Source of the DNA: Byssothecium circinans
Taxonomy: Eukaryota; Ascomycota; Dothideomycetes; Pleosporales; Massarinaceae
Length of the DNA stretch: 64,000 nt
Assembly: GCA_010015675.1 (NCBI GenBank)
Contig: ML977007.1
Coordinates: 174,544-238,543, forward strand
Reading direction: 5' to 3'
Both the position numbers and the translations under genes were made by a program. Position 1 is the stretch's first letter. Each line of letters opens with the position of its first letter. Under the pieces are notes generated by a model, which saw only the letters and a list, made by a program, of their open reading frames with translations, had not been told where the DNA came from and ran no database searches. This document shows positions 54,942 to 64,000 of the stretch, piece after piece.

Positions 54942-56839
54942 GGTGGTATACTGTGGAGCAGCCAGGGAGGCATGCTAGAGAGAGGGAGAGAACAAAAGAC
55001 TGAGCAACGGGAAGCTGGGGCTGAGGTTTGTTGCGAGCTCTGCATATGCGCGTGCGAGAGCGAGCTTCGGAATAGCGTCCCCGCAATTTTCTGCGATGAC
55101 GGAATAGTGTTGGTGTGTCACGCGCCTTGAACTATTATCGGCCTGCTCCGCTCGTTCGCTCCCCCCAAATAACTCCGCTTCAATGTGCGATAGAAGTCCA
55201 TCATGCATGTAAACATGAAAGTTCAAGTTGTATTCTGTGATGATGGTGGTTGATGTTTGACAGCCGCCATGGCGCGCGGGGAAATTCCATGTCATACTTT
55301 GAACCAACGCTTTTTGAGACGGGAACTAATCCCTTTCCATACTCACGTATGCAGGGTTCCATGTAGTTCTAAATTAGTAACCTCCCATTTAAAATTCTCG
55401 GCCTCACCTTAACGAATCGCCGATATAATAATTGTCTTTCTCTCCTTCGCCATTTTTTGGTCGTGGTTACTATCAAGCCTTCGGTTTTGTGCCCAGTCCC
55501 CACCATCCCCGCTCGTTCGGCTGACTCGATTCGGCTCGTAAACGCCATTCCGACCGAACTCCGAAGCATGCTACTCCGGCCTCTTGCGAAAAGAGAAACT
55601 TATGTTGGACTGGAGCGAGACGGAGTTCGTACTTGTCCGGAAAAACGTTTTCGGGGAAAGTATCATGCTTGTAGAGAGATCGGGTCCTATTGCTTATCGA
55701 GTCTAAATGGTTCCCCAACTAATCTCTGGTTCTCTTTAGTCCGGGAGATATTCAGGGTTGGAAACGATTATTCTCGGTTGAAGGTAATGAGGAAATGAAG
55801 AAAGGTTCAGGATGTCGACGCAAATAGCGTTATTCTATGGGACTGTCGAAGAGGCCATGCTTGCAAGTCGGTGCTGCCATCCTCGAACCACCGACCGATA
55901 CTGCAAAACCTCCACACGGCTATCATAGCAGGAGACCCAAGAAAACGTATTGGGAATTCATCTTTTCTACTTTTACGCTTTTTGCATGCTTCTTCTCGGA
56001 TAAGTGAAGCGCTGGACGGAGCGCTTTTCTCTCAGCGACCAGTATGCAACCCATTCTCAGCCTTCTCGGTATCGTCATTCCTATCTTTCCCTTCTAGACC
56101 ATACTCCCTCTCCAACTCCTCGCTCAAGGTGGCAAGCTTCGCCAACAGCACAGCAAGTATGCCAGACGCCCAGAATCGCGAACCACACTGCTTTCAACGC
56201 TTATAAATACACTCCAGCGACGTCGCTCTTAGTTTTGTGGCTCAGTGATAGAAAGGAGGGACAGTTGCATGCTAATACGCCCGAAACCCCCGCAAGTTCT
56301 TCACAGCACTATCGTTAACCCCACCTACGTACGCGTCGAACCTTTTGTTGAAGATTATATTAGGTATCGTAATACCGCAAGCGAGCCAAAGCTACACTGG
56401 AACGAGTAGATGCCAGTTGCCGCTGCGAGGTCCCTTTCCATTAAGAAGTCAGCCCAGCTAGAAGGGTCGTCGGAAGGATTACGGTGCGACTAGCTGTATC
56501 GATGATTTAAAAACAGCCTGTACACTAGTGAGTCGTACTACTTGAGAACGTATTTGATCTTTTTCTAGTTAACTAGTTATACGATACACCGAAAGGAATT
56601 TTTCAAAAATTAACCCCCAAGTTCCCTGCCGTATTCTGAATCCTAGATCGCGAATGTTGAGAGGTCACGAAGAGAGTCTGAAGTGCCACCGATAACTTGA
56701 AGTGAACTCGAACAGCCGCCCTTAGCCACAACGACCAACCCCATAGTCTAGTACTCATTCGCTAACACTTATTCCCCGCCTCGAAAGCATGGAAAGCAGC
56801 ACACATCTATTCATCTAACAACACACAACGTTCACCTCA
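54942..56839. other. 1.9-kb gene-free stretch
   Basis: Upstream flank of the MFS gene and 3' flank of the second F-box gene. Only short frames; none has a domain. No repeats above background were seen. Confidence 0.45.
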
Positions 56840-58808
56840 CTAGCTCAACAAAGGAACTTGAGGCCCGGAAATCGCCCCAAGAATGACATTCCCCCACTCC
56901 TTCCCCCATGGATACCACCTAGGAATCCGATCCTCCACGCGCTCATAATTCTCCCCATCGTCAGCAACAGCTCCCCAGCAGTCTTCCGAATCCTTCATCA
57001 ATACGAACAAAGTGCTCCAATCACGGAATACATCTCCACCTCTAGCCCTACTGAACCTAACCATGACCGACACGCGCTCGAAGCCACAAGACTGGATCCA
57101 ATCGCAAAAGTGGCGCAATTCAAGTACGTCATCGTATGAATGGTGTTGTATGCGTGGTGTGTGTGGTCGGTCCCAGGTCACGAGACCAAGCAGAAGGTGG
57201 TTGCGGGAGGTGATTTTGATGGAGAGGTTAGGGTATGCGTGGCGCTGCAGAAGGTTGATGATTCTCTGGATGGTGTGTCGATGTCGTGATTTGCTCAACT
57301 TGTGCATGTTCCAGTCGGAGACATCAGTCCTACGGGCATAGCGCGGAATGCCTATACCGCCAGATTCGGGGAAGTCGAGGTCGATGCAGAAGTTCTGCAT
57401 AAGACGGAGGTTGTTCAGAGGAATGTTCTCTACGTATTCCAGCATTGTTTTTTGGTATTCCAGTGACGTAGAATTGGTTCGAGGTGTAGAAAACGTGGGT
57501 TGCCATCTTTTGAAAGTTGCGGCTGACGCGGAAGAGGCAGTCAGGAAGCCGGTCGCACATGCAGGTGGTGGAAATGGCAAAATTGTAATTCCCATGGCAG
57601 AGGCAGTGCGCAAAGTTTTCGGTATTGCAGGCTCCGCAGCAGCCGTTGATGAGGGGGCGTGGTTTATCTGTAATGTTGATGCCTAGGATGTCGAGCCTAT
57701 CATGGCACAGAGCGTTCGGTGTGATCACTAGACCAGTGAATGATAGGACATGCTGCTGTAGCTCATTGGGTAGGCGTTCGAATGGAAAGGAATGTTCGAG
57801 ATCAACCTCTCCAGACGCTGATTTGCCGTCCGTACAAGTTCGAATCGTCTTTCGCAGTCTCTTCGTCAAGCTTCTTCCCCGGGCATGGGGCCCAAGGTCG
57901 AGACGCAAGTGTTTCACCTGCACATCTCTAAGAGGACGAAGTATTTTGCGTGCGGTATAAGAATTGGCTGGGAAGCTTTCCAGCGTGAGAGTAAGCGAGG
58001 ATAGACGGTTTTCGTTGATGACCGAGCAGAATCTCGCCCAGCGCGCCTGGTATCCAGGCACCCGCCAACCGGTGCAGGAGTCCTGCATATCTTTCTTTTC
58101 CTTCTTTTCGAGATTGGTTGGGCCGTACGTAGGTGCATAGAAAACGTGAAGAGTGCGCATGGTAGATAGAGTGCTGGCACGCAGCTGAAGAAAGTAGTCC
58201 ATAATTTTGGTCTGCCACGTGTTGACGCACAAAGTATTTTCCCCATAGAGTATTGCCGTGCCCTCAACGTTCATTCGCTTGCAAGCCAGTAACAAACCCA
58301 GGGGGAAGGGCGGATGCTCGCAGAAAGGGAGCGAACTGGTAGCCGACGAGGTCTGCAGAACCAATTCTTCGAGCTTGCATGGCCAATTGTCCAAGCCCTG
58401 ATGTGAGAAGAATCGACCATGTCGTAACAGACACTCCATGCCACATGACTGCAGGAGGCCGTGAGAATTACGGATTTCGTTGTCATAGTGGTGGTATTCA
58501 ATATCCTGGAGCCACCGAGTCATAGATGTGAATGGGCGTTTGCCACAGGTCGAATTATGGCTACCTAGCTCTCGAAGCTGTCGGATCCTCGAGTGCTCTT
58601 TCAAGAGACTAGTCGGACATGACCGAAGAAGGCCTGCGTGGCGGAGGATCATTCGCAGGACATTATTTGGTAGGTCGAACAGATGAGGCCGGCGTTCCAT
58701 TTCAGCGGTTCCAAGGTTCTCCCCATCCTGTGCCATGTGTGATGTATAGTGATGTGTCGAGTGTTCGGATAAGCTTTCCGCAGTTCTTGAGATGAAAATG
58801 GTCTCCAA
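56840..58808 (-). pseudogene. F-box protein gene with a one-base frameshift
   Basis: The N-terminal F-box is clear (RPHLFDLPNNVLRMILRHAG). The first frame runs from ATG 58808 and is plainly coding up to THVFYTSNQFYVTGIPK, with family blocks such as FPLGLLLACKRMNVEGTAIL and GENTLCVN. Coding then continues in another frame: TMLEYVENIPLNNLRLMQ, NFCIDLDFPESGG, down to ISGPQVPLLS (stop 56840-56842). The switch falls in the A6 run (T6 on the plus strand, 57448-57453); one A fewer would give an uninterrupted protein of about 655 aa. It is either a sequencing or assembly error or a recent mutation. No intron fits the switch. If it is an error the gene is intact. Cys clusters (CCGACNTENFAHCLCHG; CMCDRLPDC) may bind zinc. 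Confidence 0.75.
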
Positions 58809-59099
58809 AGCCTGATGTGGTAGGGAGTTGTTAAGGTGAAGGGCAGTGGAAGGTGGAAGTGTGGGAAGGAAAAGATTGTGGCATCTTATGTTGACTTAGT
58901 GTGTTAGGAACCATGGTTCGGCCCGCTACTTGGGATTGTGGCCATCATGAGATGAAAAACTCGTATAGAAGGCCACGAGAGCCAAGTTTGTAGCGGTTAT
59001 TACCAATCCGTAGCTTCAGACAAGTTCTCAAGAGCTGTGTTTTGGCCACGTGATCGGTACCACGTCTCACATGCAAGTCCGCCGCGCAACTCCACCTCG

Positions 59100-59774
59100 T
59101 CATATCCTCGATTTGAGAGCAGTTTCAGGCTCTTTCTGTGAAACACTTGTTCCACTATCCTTCCGTTTGGCATCTCTCATCATCTTACCCCGCGCCTCCC
59201 ACTCCCAAGACGTCCCCGTAAATCTCGTCTTCACCCATTCGTCATAAATCTTCCTCCTCTCATTTTCTGCGTCACACTTCAGCATCTTTTCCCATACCGC
59301 AAGCTGCTCTTTGAACCCAAGATTAGGATCGCAAACCGGTCTCCCTTCGCAAAGCTGCTCTAATCCCTCCTCCCACTCAACACCAAATTTCCACATCAGA
59401 TACGCAACCACCAGCGTCGCACTCCTACTCTTCCCCATCGCACAATGGACAAACACTCCGCCTTTCTTTCCCTCCTCGTTCAAACTTTCGAGGCCATCTT
59501 CAATATACCGGCAAGCATGTTCAAAGTACTGGAGCACGTCCTGATCTGGGTCATCATCAACTCTGATGTGAAAATGCTTCAGATGCTTAAATTGGTCCTG
59601 GAGTAAGGGATCGTAGTCGATGATGGAGAGAACATGCGTAACGCCCGCAGCGCGGATGAGATCGCTTTGATACAGTGCGTAGAGACCGCCTATAAAAAGC
59701 GCGCCCGCACGGGGAACGCGATCTACCCAGCCCATGAGTGTGTGTGCGCTGCTGCCGTAAAGGAGGTATGACAT
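59100..59774 (-). CDS. Dual-specificity protein phosphatase
   Basis: Removes phosphate from Tyr and Ser/Thr residues. Single exon, 224 aa. The signature HCxxGxSRS is present as VHCAMGKSRSATLVVAYLM with Cys111 and Arg117; the general acid lies in RVDDDPDQD (73-78). The N-terminal part (GALFIGGLYALYQSDLIRAA, THVLSIIDYD) is typical of atypical DUSPs related to Yvh1/DUSP12. The zinc-binding C-terminal domain of Yvh1 is absent and is replaced by a short charged tail. The ATG at 59774 is used; an in-frame ATG at 59735 (MGWVDRVP) is also possible. The substrate is unknown. Confidence 0.9.
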   Translation of the reverse strand: MSYLLYGSSAHTLMGWVDRVPRAGALFIGGLYALYQSDLIRAAGVTHVLSIIDYDPLLQDQFKHLKHFHIRVDDDPDQDVLQYFEHACRYIEDGLESLNEEGKKGGVFVHCAMGKSRSATLVVAYLMWKFGVEWEEGLEQLCEGRPVCDPNLGFKEQLAVWEKMLKCDAENERRKIYDEWVKTRFTGTSWEWEARGKMMRDAKRKDSGTSVSQKEPETALKSRI

Positions 59775-60511
59775 GTGGGATGTATTCGTCGAGTCATAGA
59801 TATATCCGAGATGGGATTTTGATGGAGGTTGGAATAATTGATGGTAGTGAGAAAGCGTTGAAGAACCTTGGAAGAAATGGGCCGAGGTACAAATATCCTC
59901 TCGCGTAGCAGGGAAGCCCCAATATAGGCACTAAGAGCGAGCAGCAACTGGCTTTTTGCCAGCCAGATATTATGTAAAGCTCCGCCAGAGTATTGACACT
60001 CAGCTTTACGCTAGGTTTCTATTGTGGGCTTTTTGGTACCTAGGTAACGCGAGAGGTGGGTACGTAGATATGTACCGTGCAAGATCCAACCACACAGATC
60101 GTCCATTGTTTCTCGCGATAAACATGAATTTAAACCCTGAAAGTCCAAGATGTCATAGAATTCCTTGCAACTTTTATCAAAACTCGATTTTTTGACGGTT
60201 GTCAAATAATTAGCCTTTGCTACGCGGGCGGCGCTATGGTCGTGGAGCAAGGATGGTGCGGCTTTTTATGTGGCCCAATATGCGGAAAGCGTTGCCTGGC
60301 TTTTTACACTGCCCCATAGCAATGCAAGAAGTCGTGCGCTGGTGCGCGCTGCGTGTCTTCCATTTGGTAAGGCTTTCTTCACTTGTCAGCTGGATAGTTG
60401 CCTGGGCTGATTCTTTCATATAATCTCGAGGTCAAGGACGTTGGGGCGGCTGAATACGAAGTGGCTGCATATGCACGAAACATGCCAGGCTGTGGCAGTG
60501 CAGTCACGGTG
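59775..60511. other. Intergenic region before element E
   Basis: Upstream flank of the phosphatase. No gene seen. It ends with the TA (60512-60513) that borders element E. Confidence 0.5.
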
Positions 60512-60513
60512 TA

Positions 60514-60561
60514 CCGTGCCCGTGCGCGCAGCGACCCACGTCGCGCAACGATCCACGAACA
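60514..60561 (+). repeat. Left terminal inverted repeat of element E
   Basis: 48 bp, GC-rich, exact match to the reverse complement of the right repeat. Confidence 0.97.
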
Positions 60562-60611
60562 CCAAAACACCAGACAAATCCTAAACTTCAACGCGTCGTA
60601 ACTCTACCACT

Positions 60612-62476
60612 ATGGCACCAATCGACGACGCGCTTACAGCAAACAAATCGCTGGAACCAGGAGAACACTTCTCATATAGGGCAATTGCTCATCAGTTCAA
60701 TGTGCCGCACAGTACGCTGTCCCGAAGACACCAAGGTCGTCAGCGCCCACGGGAAGCTAAGGATACCGATCAACACAAACTCAACCCACAGCAAGAGTTA
60801 GAGCTTGTGAGCTATATTAAAGACCTTACAAAGAGAGGGCTGCNNNNNNNNNNNNNNNNNNNNNNNNNNNNNNNNNNNNNNNNNNNNNNNNNNNNNNNNN
60901 NNNNNNNNNNNNNNNNNNNNNNNNNNNNNNNNNNNNNNNNNNNNNNNNNNNNNNNNNNNNNNNNNNNNNNNNNNNNNNNNNNNNNNNNNNNNNNNNNNNN
61001 NNNNNNNNNNNNNNNNNNNNNNNNNNNNNNNNNNNNNNNNNNNNNNNNNNNNNNNNNNNNNNNNNNNNNNNNNNNNNNNNNNNNNNNNNNNNNNNNNNNN
61101 NNNNNNNNNNNNNNNNNNNNNNNNNNNNNNNNNNNNNNNNNNNNNNNNNNNNNNNNNNNNNNNNNNNNNNNNNNNNNNNNNNNNNNNNNNNNNNNNNNNN
61201 NNNNNNNNNNNNNNNNNNNNNNNNNNNNNNNNNNNNNNNNNNNNNNNNNNNNNNNNNNNNNNNNNNNNNNNNNNNNNNNNNNNNNNNNNNNNNNNNNNNN
61301 NNNNNNNNNNNNNNNNNNNNNNNNNNNNNNNNNNNNNNNNNNNNNNNNNNNNNNNNNNNNNNNNNNNNNNNNNNNNNNNNNNNNNNNNNNNNNNNNNNNN
61401 NNNNNNNNNNNNNNNNNNNNNNNNNNNNNNNNNNNNNNNNNNNNNNNNNNNNNNNNNNNNNNNNNNNNNNNNNNNNNNNNNNNNNNNNNNNNNNNNNNNN
61501 NNNNNNNNNNNNNNNNNNNNNNNNNNNNNNNNNNNNNNNNNNNNNNNNNNNNNNNNNNNNNNNNNNNNNNNNNNNNNNNNNNNNNNNNNNNNNNNNNNNN
61601 NNNNNNNNNNNNNNNNNNNNNNNNNNNNNNNNNNNNNNNNNNNNNNNNNNNNNNNNNNNNNNNNNNNNNNNNNNNNNNNNNNNNNNNNNNNNNNNNNNNN
61701 NNNNNNNNNNNNNNNNNNNNNNNNNNNNNNNNNNNNNNNNNNNNNNNNNNNNNNNNNNNNNNNNNNNNNNNNNNNNNNNNNNNNNNNNNNNNNNNNNNNN
61801 NNNNNNNNNNNNNAAGGAGAGCGACTGGCGTCAAATGGACCGTCTCATACGCTCTGCCGTGAAGGATGAAGGCGCAAAGGAGTCAAAGCAGCTAAGTCTC
61901 TCTCTCCACCAACTCCAGGTCCAAAACGAGCTACTATACCATGAGAATGACGGGCTAAGAGAGGCGCTTACTGCTAAGGAGAAGCATAAGAAGCGTGGCA
62001 AACCTCTTGACTTGCAGCAGCGAGAGGAGTATCATGGAGGAGCTGTCTTCTGGTCTCCGCGCAAGATCAGAGAGGCACGAGCACGAGAGACAGTAAAGCA
62101 GAGGGAGGAGCATGAGGAGCAGCTTGCAAAGGCTAACAGGAAGGAGCTCGCTGCTGCTGCCAAGCTCTATAGAGAGCAGCAGGCTCAGGAGAGACGTGTG
62201 GCGAGAGAGGCAGCCAAGGTGGTGAGGGAGAGGGAGAAGGCCGAGAAAGAGGCCGCGCGCGCTGCTCGAATCGAAGCCCAAAACACCAAGAGAGCATCTC
62301 AAACTGCCCAAAAGGGTAAGCGCAAAACTTCAGGTCCTCCTCCATCAAAGCATAAGCGCCAGAGACGCAGTGGCGGCTCTGCAGCTGTCGCGGCGTCCCC
62401 AGAAGCTGCACCAGCTGCTCCACCTAAAGTCAACTCTCGTGGCCGTACTATCAACCTTCCGCGCAAATATAAATAG
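60612..62476 (+). CDS. Element E transposase (DDE, pogo-type), incomplete because of gap
   Basis: ATG 60612 (MAPIDDALTANKSLEPGEHF), helix-turn-helix (YRAIAHQFNVPHSTLSRRHQ) and the start of the second DNA-binding part (LELVSYIKDLTKRGL). The catalytic core is hidden in the N run. After it: SDWRQMDRLIRSAVKD, the block EYHGGAVFWSPRKI, a long Lys/Arg/Glu coil, a basic KRKTSGPPPSKHKRQRRS tail and the end TINLPRKYK. It is related to the element B transposase but without its stop codons, so it may be functional. The frame across the gap cannot be checked. Confidence 0.82.
60844..61813. other. Assembly gap (970 N)
   Basis: Covers the catalytic part of the element E transposase. A collapse of near-identical copies elsewhere in the genome is a likely cause. 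Confidence 0.98.
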
Positions 62477-62581
62477 TACAAATTGATCGCAAGCGTTACT
62501 TTATTACTCCACTAAAAGATCTCGTGATAATAGCTATTGTGGGTGGCTTAATAACCTCATCTTTGAAGTGGTGAGCATGTT

Positions 62582-62629
62582 GTTCGTGGATCGTTGCGCG
62601 ACGTGGGTCGCTGCGCGCACGGGCACGGT
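62582..62629 (-). repeat. Right terminal inverted repeat of element E
   Basis: 48 bp, reverse complement identical to 60514-60561, followed by TA. Confidence 0.97.
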
Positions 62630-62699
62630 AGTAAGCACCAAGCCATATCTCAGCCTGACCCCGCCCCTCAACACTGCTTCCAAATCCCCAACTGCCGCC

Positions 62700-64000
62700 A
62701 TGGAACCACTGATAGCGGTCAGTCTAGCGGCGAACGTTGCCCAGTTCGTCGAACTGGCATGGAAAATTGTCACTGGTGCGAACGACATCGCTACATCCAC
62801 AACCGGTCGCCTAGCACACCATGATCACTACGACATTATCGCGCAAAGTATCGCGAGCCTACACGAAAACATTGTTATCCTGAGCACTGCATCTCTTGAA
62901 GCGGGAAAGCTTTCGAGGCACGATCAAAGGCTGCTACCGTTAAGGGAGGCGTGTGTTAGTGTGGGCAATGAGTTGATTGGTCACTTGGATAGATTAAGAG
63001 TGGAGGGGAAAGTAAGGAAGTGGAAGAGTGTTAGAGTAGCGTTGTTGTCTGTGGTGAAAGAGGGGAAGATAAAAGAGTTGGAGGAGAGGCTAGCCAAATT
63101 GCAGAACCAGGTCGATAGTGTGCTTATTGCCGATCTCGGGTACGCCCTTTCTCCATTTGTTTTATGACAGGTTACTCAACAAAGATCGCGCAGGAAACAG
63201 CAATCAGCCGTTTTTTGTCTTTTAAATACACATGTTCAAGCGTCCAACCAAAGACTCCAAGTTTCGAAAGACTTGTTATCGGTCACGAGCTCCATCGAGA
63301 GAAGCTTTGAACGGCTGCACTATCGACTTGATGCCATCGAAGGAACGCAACAACCTCCTGCCTTCAAGAAACATCGTGTACGTCTGGCCCCAGAAGAGAG
63401 GCGGCTTAGAGATGAAGAACGAGGCAAGATGAAGGAGCTCAACTCGAGTGAAAAACGCAGCGAACTTTGCCAACTTGCACCTCTAGCCGAAAGAGGACAA
63501 ATCCTCGCTCTACAACAGGCCTTCTTGCTGAGTCTAGACTACGACATGCGATTGTCGCGAGAACAGACAATCAAAGAGGCGCACGCAAACACCTTCAAGT
63601 GGATCTTTGACGAGCCGAAAGACACGGAACTCGCAGCAATCCCATTTCTGCACTGGTTGGAAGAAGAAGGTGGGGTATTTTGGATCACAGGTAAACCAGG
63701 GAGTGGGAAGTCGACGCTGATGAGATATCTCTGGGCCGAGCAGATGACGCATCTGGCATTAGAAAAGTGGGCAAAAAATGGAAGGCTAGCTACTGCAAGG
63801 TTCTACTTTTGGAACTCGGGGACGGCCATGCAGAGATCTTTGGAAGGACTCTTACGGTCTTTACTGGTACAGATCCTTGACCAATGCCCGGAGTTGATAC
63901 CAAAACTGTTTCCGGACCGCTGGAATACGCTCCAAATATCGCGAAACCACATGCTATGGAGCACCAACGAACTCCTGGAGGGTATCCGTGCGCTTACCGC
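62700..64000 (+). CDS. NACHT-type NLR protein, 5' part (runs off window)
   Basis: Fungal STAND NTPase, probable non-self or stress receptor. ATG 62700 (MEPLIAVSLAANVAQFVELA), the N-terminal helical domain common in fungal NACHT and ankyrin NLRs, with FVELAWKIV and a long coiled region (KIKELEERLAKLQNQVDSVL). I propose an intron at 63140-63184 (gtacgc..acaaag), the only pairing that keeps the downstream frame. From there the frame is open to the window end: ANTFKWIFDEP, PFLHWLEEEGGVFWITGKPG, and the P-loop GKPGSGKST at about residue 315, followed by RSLEGLLRSLLVQILDQCPE. This is the NPHP3-like nucleotide-binding type. The C-terminal repeats lie outside the window. Element E ends 70 bp upstream of the ATG and must replace or displace its promoter. 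Confidence 0.85.

Larger units (their letters stand above)
60514..62629 (+). mobile_element. Element E, young pogo-type DNA transposon
   Basis: Flanked by TA (60512-60513 and 62630-62631). Terminal inverted repeats are identical over 48 bp, starting CCGTGCCCGTGCGCGCAGCG. The visible transposase sequence has no stop or frameshift. This makes it the youngest element in the window. Total length 2,116 bp including 970 N, so the true length is approximate. It sits 70 bp before the ATG of the NACHT gene. Confidence 0.95.

Overview
The window is nuclear DNA of a filamentous ascomycete. The evidence is many short spliceosomal introns (45-112 bp, GT..AG), ascomycete-type secreted enzymes (a laccase ending in DSGI, an exo-polygalacturonase, a DPP5 peptidase), fungal NLR-type genes, pogo/Fot-type DNA transposons with TA target duplications, and a C-to-T mutation pattern in dead transposases typical of repeat-induced point mutation (RIP). 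The class is probably Dothideomycetes or a relative, but that is only an impression.

Layout. 1-3.6 kb has no convincing gene apart from a small relic. 3.8-22.4 kb is a gene block: laccase (+), a 928-aa unknown protein (-), the NHEJ factor Nej1/XLF (-) facing cactin (+) across a 274-bp divergent promoter, a forkhead transcription factor (+), then, after about 3.8 kb without genes, a GH28 exo-polygalacturonase (+).

22.7-40.7 kb is a TE/NLR compartment without housekeeping genes. It holds a deleted copy of element family A, a relic of an NLR gene, a pogo-type element (C1) cut in two by an inversion that also cut a membrane-protein gene, an NLR with alpha/beta-hydrolase, NB-ARC and TPR domains, a full-length dead element C2, a third dead transposase (D), and element A with element B nested in its terminal repeat. 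Transposases B and D keep their reading frames and are broken only by C-to-T or G-to-A stop codons.

40.9-59.8 kb mixes sparse genes: an F-box protein, a PD-(D/E)XK nuclease-like protein, two unknown proteins, DPP5, an MFS transporter, a second F-box gene with a frameshift, and a dual-specificity phosphatase. Between DPP5 and the MFS gene lie two inverted arrays of 19-bp palindromes spaced at 32 bp, which look like the ends of a foldback-type element.

60.5-62.6 kb is element E, the only transposon that looks young (48-bp perfect terminal repeats). It sits 70 bp upstream of the start codon of a NACHT-type NLR gene that runs off the window end. Two runs of N (40164-40388, 60844-61813) fall inside related transposases and are assembly gaps.

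Working links: laccase, exo-polygalacturonase and DPP5 are secreted enzymes suited to growth on plant material. The two NLR genes belong to the fungal self/non-self recognition repertoire and both sit beside transposons, in the part of the window that is rearranging fastest.
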